Assembly (NCBI GenBank): GCA_947561715.1
Contig: OX387204.1
Coordinates: 377,001-441,000 of the forward strand
Direction of reading: 5' to 3'
Origin: Ascidia mentula
Lineage: Eukaryota > Chordata > Ascidiacea > Phlebobranchia > Ascidiidae
DNA: 64,000 bases
Shown here: piece by piece, positions 14,801 to 26,795 of the stretch
Position numbering within the stretch: position 1 is the first letter of the stretch
How the letters are laid out: each line of letters starts with the position of its first letter
The notes under the pieces: model-generated
What the model was told of the DNA's origin: nothing
The model's database searches: none
The model's input: the letters and a program-made list of their open reading frames with translations, nothing else
Made by a program: the position numbers and the translations under genes

Positions 14801-17800
14801 CTGACACCTACTTCCGGGTACACCGTGGGAACAGCTGACCGCAAAAATCCGCTGTCCCAGACCAAAAATCTGTTCTCCTTCCAATTCATTCGATTGTTTT
14901 GGGCATTTGTGACGTTGTTTTGGTTGTTTGTAACGTCAAACTGGTCTTCACTCACCAGTATGAGGCCAAGTGAGTGGAATGCTGTAACTACAAACGAATA
15001 TGTCGGCCGCAAAGAACTTCCACTACTATTTTCGACACTGTTTCACAAATGTCGACGAACACGCAGGCAACTGCCATAGTGACGTCACAACCACTATTGG
15101 GTCGACAGATTTTGACAGCAGAGGAACGAAGGAAGTTGAGTTTCCGAATTCCTTGTCAGGAAATGATTTGTTTTTCAGTCTGATTTTGTTCGAACAGTAA
15201 TGTTTTGAATCCTAATTGGCATTTTTGTGTTTGTCACAAAACCTGCAACATTTGTAACTTTCCTGTTTTATTTCTGCAAATATGTGTTTTAGGGGTTCTG
15301 AAAGGGCAACTTCTGAATACAGGGCGACCATTTGCTTGTTTCGCACTGTAGAAAGTGTTTCTCGTGTCGTAAGATCTCTGCTGACATTCATAATTGATGC
15401 TGTGTAAGTTTCCATGACAAACTTCGCGACTCCACAGTAAGTTTATAAACTGCTGCCTATTTTTCGTTTGAAAGTTCTGGGCATTTAATATAAAAAAAAA
15501 TAATCTGGGAGTAATTAGTTTGGCGCCATGGTGGCCTTTTCCATCTGCAAAAAGGGAAACCTCCAAATGCTTTCACTGCCAACCAATAAGTTGATGCTAG
15601 AAACGTTGTCACATTGGAGAAGGAAGCAGATCATTTAGTGGAGGGTTCAAATAATTGCCATAAAATGGAATGGAAAAAGCGCCACTAAATCAAAGGTCTA
15701 TACTTACATATTATGAATGGTGTGTAGAGTACGGGTGCTGATAGCCAGGCTGCAATCAACCACCATTTAATGCAGTCCTTGGAAAATAACTTTCTATATC
15801 TGCAAAACACGCAAATAATTTAGGACGACACCAAGTAAATGTCCACAGCGAGCAAATGTTTCCACATAATATTGGTGTTAGAAGTAAACTTGTAAAAGTG
15901 AGTCATGAGGAGCAAGTGTGCATGCTGGGTGTTGGCCTCATTAAACCTGGTATTGCATTACGACTCCATTCGTGTCACGCATGTTTGGGAAGTGTCTATT
16001 GTTTAGTTATGAATAATGAAAACCCTCTCACACGAGATTGCAATCTAACCCAGATCGAATGCAATGTCATTTTCATTATAACAAGACTCATTATACACGA
16101 TATATAATTTAGTGTAACAATGTGTCATTATTGCATCACATTCAACAGAGCATTGAAACAGACAAGGTTTAATTGTTTGGATCACATTATTAACCCAGTA
16201 CAAAACAACAAACCAATCAGATTCAAGGTAAACATCCATTATCACTTTGTCAAAATATACGCGAGAATAAATATTACTCCGCGGGCGAGCAAAAAATCAA
16301 TACTGTTTTTCAGTGCCAAACATGCCCCAAATATAGATCAACTGTAAACGAATGTTTATTTCCATTTTCGGCAATAATGCAACGAATATAGCTGCAGTAG
16401 TTTGTCCTGCGTGTCGTAAAATCGGCTTAACATAAGGAGGGCAGACCCTAAAATTAACCCTGCGGCTTTAACCGAGCCACGTTCCAAGCTTGTAATAATT
16501 TGCAACAAGTTTTTTGTCGACCAATGTTCGTGCAGACATGTGTGGAAGAGGCGAAGTTTTAATTATTCATGAATTCACAACTCGGCATTTGTGAAGGATG
16601 TTTTACCGGCATGTATGTGTGTTGGGGCCAACTTTAGTGTTAGCAACTTCGAAAAATCTATTGAATGTTCAAACGCATGACAGCATTAGTCACAACAAGG
16701 AGTAATTCGTCACTTTCGTTTTTCCAACTCGGCGCGATTTCGTGCGTTTCTAAATGTTTCTGGCCATGTATGAGCGCCTTATGGAGGTTCAATCTTACTG
16801 TTGTTTTTTTTTACATTTGTTAACATTTAAAAAACTTTCTGCACAAAACAATATCCTCGCATTTTGAAATCTGGTCGAATTGCTTCAAAAAATCCTTTTC
16901 AAAAAATCGCATATTTCTTATGTAAAATACCGCGATGGAATCCGTGCGCATGATTTCTGTGCAAACTTACTTTGAGGAATGAACAATCCCAACATATCGG
17001 TTGAATGCAATGAACACGAGGTTGACGACAGATGAGGACATAGTGGAGTAGTACACGAAACCAATCCCCGTACAAAGTTCATGAGGATAGAAATCTTCAC
17101 CGATCACCACTAGAGGCAGTATCGCGGGCATTACCTGTGTAACATTCACAATAAATAATTAAACGTAAAAATCATATCTCAATGTATCGACGTTGATAAG
17201 CAAAGAATTTCGCCACAAAACTCACCAGCACTGAGAATACGAGGTCGACTGCGCACAGGTTTGTGATGAGGTGGTTGAATGTTGTTTGAAGTTTGCGGTT
17301 GCGCCGATACGCTTCGATGGTTATGCTGTTCCCCATGATACCAAGCACGGCTATGGCACAACCCACAGCCACGCCCATAAGCGCCATCCAATCAGCTGGC
17401 GCTTGGTCTGTCACACAGAAAATAAAAATTTATTCTTACATGCAAATATAATGTTGAATACTTGAGGCAAATGCAACTTTGTGCAAAAGATGTTTTTCGT
17501 ATCACAAGAACAAATACAACGAGTGTTAAAGGTCCCTAATCCCATCTTGAGTGTCCAATACGCAAGAAAACCACTCCAAGCGACCATTATGACGTAACAG
17601 TAAGTCACTTCGCGACTCCCGCCGGTTCAAGAATCGTTGAAGTTTTAAACAAATCTGTGTAAGTGATCTCAATGAAAATGTTTGATTGTGGAGTGGAACG
17701 TGTTTGTGATTAGTGAAATGGTATCAAAGGTTTCAATCGTATTACATGAGACTCCATTGGCTTCCCTATGTCTATGGTGCGAAATTAACACAAGAACACT

Positions 17801-20800
17801 ATAGTTTTTTTCCTAGAATTCTTTTCGCTACATTACCGCCCAATCCTTTGGTTTTCACAAATATATTGTAGAATGTGATTATTGCGTCATAATCTTTACT
17901 AAATCCAAGCATTCTTATCACCTGTGTTCCAATGATTGCTTCCATTGTTGTCTGTTGTCGGATTGGTTGAAATATTGGGGTTACTTGAGTTCATCTCGTG
18001 TAAGTTTTACATAGGAAGGAACTTTAAGTCACGTCTGCCCTCCTATTTGCGACGAAAACTTGCACATTCCGCTGCTTTTCATATAATATTTGGTCTACAG
18101 TAGAAAATAGATTTATGAAAATGCACATGGAACCGGACAACAGCTGATGTAAAGCAGATTATTTTCTACTGTCTTCATCGTTTTATTGATTATTTTAAAC
18201 CTCTTGCACCTAGGGATTACAGGAGGTTCATAACAACCGATATTGCGATCTGCGCTTCAACATTGCCAGTAAAAAGCACATAATTTCATCTCTCCGGATC
18301 CAAGCAAACTTGGGTGGAAACTGTTTGTTTTCTTTTCCGTTAAGTGTGAAGTTTCAATAAAGCTTGGTGACGTCAATAGTGCGTCCCTAACAATCACAAC
18401 AAACTATCTTTGGGCGAAAACGTTTCCACTTTGAAAACGAGGCCAAAGTTCAAATACCTGCTGATTGTTTTAACGGAAGATTTCTACTTTACTTCCAAAC
18501 AACAGCGCAAATTGCCTTCATTAAATCATTCGCATCAAATCATCACTTTATCTTTTAGGTCTCTGCACTCTCTCTTGGAGTTACAATACCAACGTTCAGT
18601 TGCACTGGTTTCTGATTTTTAAATTCCGCTACCTAAGACCCAAACAATAATAAAGCTGATTGATTCGGAAACGTATTGCACAGCTTTCCTAATACATCCT
18701 TTACTTTTCAAACATACACCGACACGTGCTGTCTGTTCGCGGCAAAACCTCATCTGAAACCCGGCGAGGGCGAGTAAGAATCTCCTGAACAATTCAACTT
18801 TACGCCTTTTTCACATCAACGTAATCTTGATTGAGGGAAGTTCCCTTCTAATGCTAGGTCCGAGCCACACTAAACCTTTGCACTCTCTCTACACTCTCCA
18901 CCCCATCATGTTTGCTATCAAAGAAAAATTCGCGTAATTGGTTCCTGTACTTCTACCAAAGCACAGCTTCCAGCATGGGTTTTACGTACAAAAGGACAAA
19001 CGATGATTTCAAAATGTGACATGGAAAGTTCGACCAGCGGAAACCTAACATATTGTTTAATATTTCTATGTGTGCTGCGCACGTACACGTGTGGAAGTTT
19101 CTGGAACTTCAAGTATTTTTTAAGTTTTATCGCCCGTTGTCGCTTTTGTGAACTTTCAGGCATAATCAAATGTTGTTTACCAGATGATAGCGAAAGTTTG
19201 ATCGGATGACCGGTAAAATTTGTTTTTAGTTAATTTCCGAATGCGAACTTAATATTGATTCAACTGCGCCCGATGTTTTCACTCAGGACCTTGATTTCTG
19301 CGTTGAAATCGATTTTTTCTGTCATTGTTAACGTTTACCGTGTTGCTGTTTATCATAGGACTAAATGCAACCAAGTAGGACTCGGCCGTTTTAACGTGAC
19401 TCACTCCCTACTATAAGAATGCAATTATGACGCATGAGTAGCGGTCATTATTATGTCACAACGCACTTTGTATAGGCAAAACCACCACAAGAACTTAAAC
19501 CGCGTTACTGATAAACTCGTATGAACCCTTCCTAAATTCGCACTATGACGTGGTAATTGAAGCATTGTTTGCTAAGAATTGCGTGTATGACGTACGATAC
19601 CGCACCCCAATCTATGTAGTAAGTTGGCAGATAGACGGTTGTGCGTGCACAGGTGTGTGTGAATATAACAATGTACACAAGTGTAGTTGCTTTTCCCACC
19701 ATGTTGCCGCCTTCCAGGGGTCGCCTGATGTTGTCCAACGTAGATAATTGTGAAACATTCTTATCGGTTTCACTCATAAATATACTTTGCTCGGAATACC
19801 AAACCCTGACTCCAACCGCATTTAACACATACTAATCGTCTCTCCATTATTACGTCATTTTTCTTCTTGATTGTTCCGCAGTTTTTTTTAAATTCGATAA
19901 ACCCCAGAATCCCCGCTAATATACGGAAAGTGTTACCAGACGGAATTGAATCAAGGTATTTCTTCCAAAAGAAACGACCAAATTAGGCCGAAACCACAAG
20001 CATGGCGTTTCTCTACAATTTTCAACGAGTCTGCAACATTAAAGAAAATGCTTAAATTAACGCCCGTAACATGACCCCACCCCCCGTAAAACGAACCCGA
20101 TGAGCACGCGGATAAGCAGAACATGCACGTGCAGTCAAGCGTTGAGACTTCCCCTTAAACTTTTGAAGAGACAATACATCCATGGGTTAGGTTGAAACGT
20201 TGTTAACTGGTTTCCATCCCTGTTTCGTTGGAGGTTTTTTTGTAGAACACGGAAGCGATTTTTCCTCGCACAACTTTCCTATGAACATTGCGCAACAATT
20301 TTGGGTGCCATCTTATTCCCTCCAAACCTCGCTTTAAATCTTAGTACAACGCCCTATTTATTAACAAGGACATGCTTCTGTCCACTCATTACTTCACTCC
20401 GTTAATTCTTACGAAAGAAACAAAAAACTTCCCTGAACGAAAGAATTTAAAATCTTTCTGATATCTTTCGAATTTGTTTCTGAAATACAAGAATCAGTTT
20501 TAAAACCAGGAACCATAATCTGCTTGTGAGACAGAGACAACCTTTTAACTGGCAGAACGTTTAAACTGAGTGTTCACCAAATAAATGCCGACTTTACAAA
20601 GCATGCGGGAGCACTTCACCGTGTCCCAACTCAGCCCTAGACAACTTCTATACAAACGTTCAAACTGGAACGAATCCGATCCCAAGCACGTATTTAAGTG
20701 CTGTGGTCATCTTTACTCAGTGTCACCGCAAATCAAATCGCGTTTCATCACACAAGAGAAACCCACACTGAACAAACAAGTCAAGCGTGACAAATCACCT

Positions 20801-23598
20801 CAAAACTTCTTCCCTTATTTTTCTCTCTTTATATTTTTGTTGTTGGGGGAATAACCTTGACAATTATGGGTGTAGAGTTTCCAACATTGCAACCTGTGAT
20901 GTAAGCTGGCTGCAAACCCTCTCAACTCTCAATCACCAATTTTATCCATTTCTTTTTGCGCCAAAATTAAACTCGGTAAGTTTGTTACGTCATCAAAGGT
21001 AAATGAGGGTATTCCCCTGAGGATTGCATTCCCTCGGCTTTATGGATGCCGACAACCCTTCTATCGCGATTATTGGCAGAAAGCAGAAGCTTATAAACAA
21101 TAATTAACGTTTTTCCTGTGGGTACTAAAGCTTAAGTAATCTGTCTTGACAGTCAGGGCGTGCTTAGGGGATATGTGACCTCTGCCAGGCACCAAGGTCA
21201 CGCCGAGGCACGTGGCTTTTTCTGTGCGTTCATTACATTGGATCGAATAACAATTCCTGCTTCAACGCCTTTTTCATCTGACAGGGAATTAATAATTTAT
21301 ATTGGCGGCGCTTGTGTTGATCGGAGTTCTCCACCCAGCCACCAAGTGATTACATTCAGGGATCCTAGATATTCTTACAACCTCATAATCACCCCCTCCC
21401 TTTATGCAATGTGAGTCGTTTATGGCCACGGATGATTTGAGACATCATTAAAAGCGATCAAGTTAACTTTAAGGCGAGTTCACTTTATGACATTGACTTT
21501 GAACCGAAAGCAGGCAAGTGACGTCATCTCAGTGGAATTATGGGAAAGCCAAAAATAGCGGAAGTTGCAAATTCCAAAGGGGAGGAAGCAGTACATAGTG
21601 ACATTAATAATACATTCTGCATTTCCCTGCACAAACAATCGTTCAAACAAATGTTTGTCACATAAACATGTTTCCTTTTAACGAATTAGTTTTCCTGAAA
21701 GCGGCTTTGAAAGCAGAAAACCTACATATATGCTGTTTGTTTTTTAAACCGTTTCCCTTTGCTTTATTTCATCGCACTGAATAGAAAGGGAAGGTTGCAA
21801 TGGAATCAATCCAATCAGTTCAAGCATGCAATGGTGATATAAGTATGTTAATGTTAACAACCGCATTTTCAACATAAACCAAAGACAAAAAAGTTGCAAA
21901 AAAATCGTGTTGGAACAATTCGTTACAGTTTGACTTGAAAGGAATGCAGAACTGAGATTATTAGAGAAAAGACCTTGACCTTTTAGCTTTTAATACGGCA
22001 CTCGAACTTTCAATCTGGCAAACATCCGAAGCGAGAGCATCAAAGGGTTGGTATATTAGGGTGGAGACGATGCAAGTTTGTTGCAACTGTTTCCTATCAA
22101 CCCCCCCTCCCACATTTGCTGCAAAGCCATCATATGAATCATTCATGTTTTCCCTTACCGCAATTCCGACCTCGGAAAGACGACTTTCCAGGACAAAGCC
22201 AGAACTCTACTTCTGTGGTTAACTTTTATTACGTCACAAATCTTCATTATGTCCCAATCGATTGTTTCCCGGTAATGGCGGCGAGGATTGAAAATGTCAC
22301 AGACGTGCCGTCGCCTTTTTTTCCACTTTCCTGCCATCAAAGGAAAGATTCCTAAACTTTAAACTTTCAAACAATCTTCCACACTTTCTAGCAGGCAATA
22401 TGTTCTGTTGCACTTAATTATTTCCATTATTGAAGTTTTTTAGGTTTAGCGACAAAAACCGAAACCGTTTTGTTTGATTTACTGCAATTATTTCTATAAT
22501 TAGTACATTATAAAACTAGTAAGTGTTTCAATATAAGTTTAAAGATTGAAAGCATGGTTGTCACGACATTGTCCGAAACCACAACGAATTCGTGAATATT
22601 CCAATGTTACTTAAGATCTACGAACAAGCTGCAATTATCAGCGATGAAGGAATGCGTGACCCTCGGGCGCACTCTCGTGGCAGAACGTCAGCTCTATACA
22701 ACCTCGGCTGTTTATTGGCTGATGAAGGAAGCCACGTGGACGCTGTCTCAGCCTATCAGCGCGCGCTAAAAATGCGACCATCCGGTTACCAGACTCACAG
22801 TCTTTATAACATGTTGGGTGAGTTTCAATCGCTTCTGTGGTTGTCATATCTGTTATGTTTAATAAATATGAAAATTGTGAAACGGTTTTATCAGGACAAT
22901 CCCTGTTCCACCTTGAACGTTACGACGAAGCAAAGTCAAGTTTCGACCAATCACTGGCCGCCAAACATGATCACGTGCCAACCCATCTGACGTATGCAAG
23001 ACTTCTGACTCACGTGGGTCGCTTTGACCAATCAGAGCGCTTCTACCTCAGGGCATTGGAGTTGGACGTGAAGTATTTGGCGACGTATCAACATTACAGT
23101 AAGTATTTAGGACAACTATTTGACAAACCAAGTACATTTCATGAAACCTTATTACTATCTTCAGGCAACTTCCTTGCCGCTAGAGGTCGCCACGAGGACG
23201 CGGCACGACTAATGACGCAGGCAGCTCTACATGGGTCACGTGATTACGAGATTGTGTTGGGCGCCGCGAATGTTCACAGACAAGCTGAGAATTATAAGAG
23301 CGCTGAGGATTACTACAGGAAAGCCGCTCAACTGGAACCAGAGGTGAAACATTAATTCACGCTTGGCTGCGTTCGGGTTTGAATAAAAACAACAGAAAAC
23401 ATATTTTTTCACGCTTTCTCACAGTTCGCTTCAGCTCACATGAATCTGGGAGCTATCCTTCACTTGCAAGGGAAATACAACGAAGCTAAAACATGTTACG
23501 TCACAGCGCTGTCAATCAAGCCCGATGACGTCATGATTTTGGACAATTTGTCCAAACTGGAGAAATTAACAAAGAAAGTAGAGCCTAAAACGCGATGA
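2891..23598 (+). CDS. TMTC2: TMTC2-type transmembrane and TPR-repeat protein (5' exon missing)
   Basis: ER membrane protein of the TMTC family, whose members act in O-mannosylation of cadherins (family knowledge). Exons read: 2891-3028, 3091-3230, 3309-3401, 3470-3732, 4013-4408, 6254-6758, 6876-7086, 7167-7274, 8035-8178, 10566-10713, 22616-22817, 22895-23098, 23165-23343, 23425-23598; all phases agree and give about 967 residues. The N-terminal half has the conserved [18 protein letters not shown] block, [32 protein letters not shown] and [20 protein letters not shown], with several hydrophobic helices. The C-terminal half, from [17 protein letters not shown] onward, is a run of TPR repeats ending with a TGA stop. 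The THSGS-type motif favours TMTC2 over TMTC1, 3 or 4. Human TMTC2 is 836 residues; the excess is mostly a Lys/Arg- and Ser-rich insertion in exons 4-5. The start of exon 7 could instead be near 6830. The start codon exon was not found. Confidence 0.93.
4409..6253 (+). other. TMTC2 intron of 1.8 kb
   Basis: The intron separates the exon ending AIFSK from the exon beginning KRTWK. I see no coding exon or known repeat in it. Confidence 0.7.
7275..10565 (+). other. TMTC2 introns around the first TPR exon
   Basis: These bases hold two introns (7275-8034 and 8179-10565) flanking the exon at 8035-8178. No coding exon is supported within them. A segment near 9360-9450 resembles a degenerate tRNA-like B box on the minus strand but does not fold as a tRNA. 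Confidence 0.6.
11285..17407 (-). CDS. Class A (rhodopsin-like) GPCR with giant third intracellular loop (5' end missing)
   Basis: Seven-transmembrane receptor, presumably signalling through G proteins at the cell surface. Exons in transcript order: 17407-17226 (TM1-TM2, with GNSI and NLCAVDL), 17134-16971 (TM3, cysteine in ELCTG, NRY in place of DRY), 15799-15708 (TM4), 14176-14032 (second outer loop cysteine, TM5), 13678-13404, 13271-13149 and 13068-11285. All phases agree, giving about 920 residues. The last exon contains TM6 with CVLPTS instead of CWxP, TM7 with [13 protein letters not shown], and a Cys-containing tail. Between TM5 and TM6 lie about 600 residues rich in Ser, Arg, Lys and Glu. 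The NRY motif and the IVHSSKYRKL loop recall melatonin-receptor, GPR84 and Tre1/moody-type receptors, but I cannot assign a ligand. The first coding exon is not established. The gene is nested antisense in a TMTC2 intron. Confidence 0.9.
13747..13821. repeat. 15-bp tandem repeat, five units
   Basis: Five head-to-tail units of a 15-base motif with consensus taaccaacccaggct, with one or two substitutions between units. It lies in the GPCR intron between the TM5 exon and the first loop exon. Confidence 0.9.
19700..19777 (-). CDS. Possible 5' coding exon of the nested GPCR (weak)
   Basis: An ATG at 19777 on the minus strand opens a hydrophilic stretch starting [12 protein letters not shown], with an N-glycosylation sequon (NVS), followed by a GT at 19699. 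This is what a short extracellular receptor N-terminus could look like, and it lies upstream of the TM1 exon on the same strand. However, this donor would leave phase 0 while the TM1 exon as read needs phase 1, so another exon or a different boundary would be required. Treat as a candidate only. Confidence 0.2.
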
Positions 23599-23791
23599 GC
23601 TGGAAAATTCATGGTTGAATGGTTCGAGGACTCCCCACAACATTTCTTACTTCAAACATTTGTTAAATTTTTAAACCAACTTCTTCACTATTTTTTTGTT
23701 TTCTGTTCTGATATTTTTATTCTTTTTAATTATTTTGCCTTTTTGTTATATCAGCACAACCTTATTACTGTGCAATAGCATGTGCGTACTG

Positions 23792-23797
23792 AATAAA
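23792..23797 (+). promoter_or_regulatory. Polyadenylation signal of the TMTC2 gene
   Basis: AATAAA about 195 bases after the TGA stop, in an AT-rich 3' untranslated region. Confidence 0.7.
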
Positions 23798-24313
23798 AGT
23801 GTGTTTAGAGTGACAAAAGTTGTTCAAAAACACCTAATTTTTATCTTTGATCTATGAGAGAGCATGATTTAAAGAATTCCACCTCGCAGGTGTTTGTTGG
23901 TTCAGGTTGTTATGTTTTTATGAAATTATCACTGATCGTTTGAGAAATCTCAAGATTACCAGTTTTTGGACATGATAAATATTGTCTTGCAGGAACAAAA
24001 TCAACAGAATTCTTTTTCAAAACCATTTCTTTTAATTTCATTAAAACACAAACACCCCATGGATCAACCCAAGGACAATAAGAGATTTAAACAGGAAAGT
24101 TGCAAAGTTTAATCTGACCCCTTGCAGCAAAACATGTCAGCAAAAAAAGGATGAATAGCACATTTTTTAAATGAACATATCCTATATTCTCAATATTAAA
24201 CTACATCCACCCAAGTGGTCGAAAGATATTGTTAAAATATTTGTTCTTACATGATGAAAAAACAATATTAAAGGGCCTCCCCCATAACAATAAAAACAGG
24301 AACTAAATGAAGA
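23798..24313. other. Convergent 3' ends of TMTC2 and UFM1
   Basis: This short spacer lies between the stop codons of two converging genes and probably holds the UFM1 3' untranslated region on the minus strand. No other gene is seen. Confidence 0.6.
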
Positions 24314-25492
24314 TCATATGGATCCAACTCTATCTCGAGGAATAAGTCTCAGTTCAGATCCGTGTTTCAGAAAAATATTTCCTGCGTTTTGTGCAGGGTT
24401 GATGGCAATTCCATCTGAAACACAACCACAGAAAAATAGTCAAAGAATAATACAAATTGGCGCAGTAGGTGTTTAAGGTTTTAAACATAAATCATTCAGG
24501 TTAATAATAAAACTTAAAACTCGAATAAGTCAATCAGGATGCTTTAATGCACAGAAAAATTGCCAATTCAGCCACAGAAGGCAAAGCAGCTGCTTTACTT
24601 ATTTATTTTACAATGTTGAGAAAAGAGTTGTGCTTATCGGTGATCTCATTTGTCCCAAAAATGGAAATTATTTTAACAAAAATATGTATTAACAGAATGT
24701 CTGTTCTCTGCAATCTCTTGAGTAACTCTTGAGCATTAAGTTGCTCATCACAATAAACCATATAAATATAAGGGCACACAACAAATAATAAAACAACAAA
24801 CCATTTGTGATGATGGCACTTGTGTCTGGTGGAACTTTGAATTGTTCTGCCGCAAACTTGAGCACGGCAGTGAAAGGTGTTGCTTCAGGAACACTGAGGC
24901 TAAAATATTTAACTTTCATGTTGCATTTTAATGTATTGTATAGCGTTAATGTAATAACTTTAATGCAGCAGTTAAATGGCAACTCCTTAGTTTTTACATG
25001 AATATGTTATAAGTCAAAGTTCCCATAAATCACAAACACATTGGCCAGATTGGAAAGTTTGTAATTAACATGGACGATTTTTTGGCCAACGTCGATTGTT
25101 TTTGCGATTTTCGCACCAACAAACTGATGTTTTTTGTATTGTTTTTGCGCGGACTTCCAATAAAATTGCAAAAATTTGTGCAGATGATAATTCTTTCCAA
25201 ACAGGCACACATAGAAACTGAATTCAGTCTTACATTGGGTCCATGACATGACCTTTAAACACTTTAAACTTTAAATCTACTTACACTTTAAACGGAAGTT
25301 TTGGGTCTGATGTAAGAATTATCTTGAAAGTTACTTTGGCCCTGAAATACACAAAAATATGTCAAACTTATCAATAATATTTGAGTATAGACGTATTGAA
25401 TTGTAATATTTAAAATTCTATTGATAGCATTTTTGTTGTTTAAAGTAAAGTTAGTTCAAAGTTAAAAAAATACAAACCAGTATTGCTTACAT
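24314..25492 (-). CDS. UFM1: Ubiquitin-fold modifier 1
   Basis: Small ubiquitin-like protein conjugated to targets such as ribosomal protein uL24/RPL26 at the ER by UBA5, UFC1 and UFL1 (family knowledge). Exons in transcript order: up to 25491 (contributing AT), 25341-25285, 24899-24802 and 24414-24314, giving 85 residues, the same length as human UFM1. Diagnostic blocks are [48 protein letters not shown] and [12 protein letters not shown]. The precursor ends VG-SI where human has VG-SC; UFSP-type proteases would expose the terminal glycine. The start codon appears split, AT at the end of exon 1 and G at the start of exon 2, giving MAKVTFKI against human MSKVSFKI. All phases agree. Exon 1 upstream of AT is untranslated and its start is unknown. 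Confidence 0.95.
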
Positions 25493-25776
25493 GATTCCGT
25501 TCAAAAACTTGGAAATATGAAATAAATACAACAATCACCAAACGCAAAACAGCTGTTCGAGTGTAAATTGTTTCGTCACAAACAATACGCGTGGTAAGTT
25601 TTAATCCGGACTAGTGGAGGTGTTATTATACTGAAGTACAAAGTATATTGGTTAAATAGAAAATGTTAGTAATTAGCTAGGGGTTTATAAATCATTTATA
25701 AATAGATGGTTTGTTTGCTATTATATATTAAAATTCCAAGAAAGCGATCTTTAGACAGCTCAGATGGATTTATCAA

Positions 25777-25819
25777 GAGAAAAATATATTTCGCCTAAAA
25801 CGGCATCATCAGTTTCTCC
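25777..25819 (-). repeat. Short dispersed repeat with hammerhead-like fold, copy 1
   Basis: Read on the minus strand, the bases are GGAGAAA, then CTGATGA, a T, a GCC/GGC mini-stem with a 6-base loop, GAAA, palindromic TATA, TT and TTTCTC. GAGAAA and TTTCTC pair perfectly over 6 bp. This order matches the core of a type I hammerhead with a minimal stem III. The extra T before the stem II pair departs from consensus. A related copy is at 43408-43452. Confidence 0.4.
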
Positions 25820-26353
25820 AAAACTTATTCAAATGGTTTGTTTGCTAATAAATATTTTTGCATTTAAAGTGTAAAAAAATTGTTTTTGACATGTTTGGTA
25901 TTAAAGATTCAAATCTTTTTCGTTTGTGTTTTTGTCGATTGTCTTATCGTCAGAACTAAAGTACTAAAGAACACGCAAACAGACTTTAGCTTCAGCAAAG
26001 CAGCGACTTGGAATCCTACTTGTACGCTGCAGTACTCGATATTTTAGTGAATTGACAAAAAATAGTGTTTTACTATTCTATGTTTTTTTTAAGCAAACGA
26101 GCCGGCGTTTGTTAAGCTCCCTCTAGCGGAGATTACGGTGGAAACTAGAGACGCTTTTTAAGAGCAAAGGTGTTTGTCTGGGATTGCTTATTCTGCATCT
26201 GCCCACACATTTGTAGCAGGGGATAGAACTCCTATGTTTTATAATAAATGCGTTACAGGAGATTCTAAACTTAAAACTTTTTAAAAATTTAAAGAATTTC
26301 TTTCCACTAATAATATTGTGATTAGCAAGCTTTCTCATGTCATGGAATTTTAT

Positions 26354-26612
26354 CTGTGGTTCTCAACATATTTTCGTGTAAGAGTCAAATGTGGAGCTTT
26401 AAGTTTGTTAAAAGCCGCACAAACACAGCACAAGGTTATAAAACAAATTGTAAACAGTAACGAGAAAGTATTACAATGCAGCAAAATAAACCGAATGAAT
26501 GCAGCGAAACCACAATTTGATGTGAAACTGGATGTTCAACAAAAAAGGAGGCATTGATGATTTTGTACAGCAGTTGAATAGTAGCCATAAAAAATGGTGG
26601 TAAGAATCACTG
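26354..26612. mobile_element. Degenerate hAT-like miniature element
   Basis: The left end reads ctgtggttctcaac and the inverted right end reads cagtgattcttaccacc, close to the CAGNGGTTCTCAA ends common in hAT DNA transposons. The 259-bp interval has no coding capacity. No clear 8-bp target duplication remains, so the assignment is tentative. Confidence 0.35.
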
Positions 26613-26795
26613 CATTGTAGAATCTGGTAACTCAGTGATGACTGTAAATGTGTTTAAAGCTTCAATTGCTTTGAAATTGATTTCAGAAAGAAATAACTTT
26701 ACTAAGAAGTGTTCTTTTTTAATATTTGTTGCATAGTAACATAAAATTACACGCTATTGGTCTTCCAAACACCAACAAGATATATTTACGAAACC

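Larger units (their letters stand above)
10714..22615 (+). other. 11.9-kb TMTC2 intron hosting a nested antisense gene
   Basis: This is by far the largest intron of the TMTC2 gene. It carries an oppositely oriented GPCR gene in its first 7 kb. From about 17.4 to 22.6 kb I see only one weak candidate exon on the minus strand (19700-19777) and no mobile element that I can name. The phase 0 junctions on both sides match the TMTC2 reading frame. Confidence 0.8.
25493..26795. other. Intergenic region between UFM1 and the WDR49-like gene
   Basis: This is the divergent promoter region of two oppositely transcribed genes. It contains a repeat with a hammerhead-like motif (25777-25819) and a degenerate hAT-like miniature element (26354-26612). 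No coding exon is supported. Confidence 0.6.

Noticed and set aside
17411-17608. Minus-strand frame just upstream of the GPCR TM1 exon as its N-terminus
   Set aside because: A donor giving the required phase exists only as a poor match (CACTC-GTTGTA), so I did not include it in the gene model.
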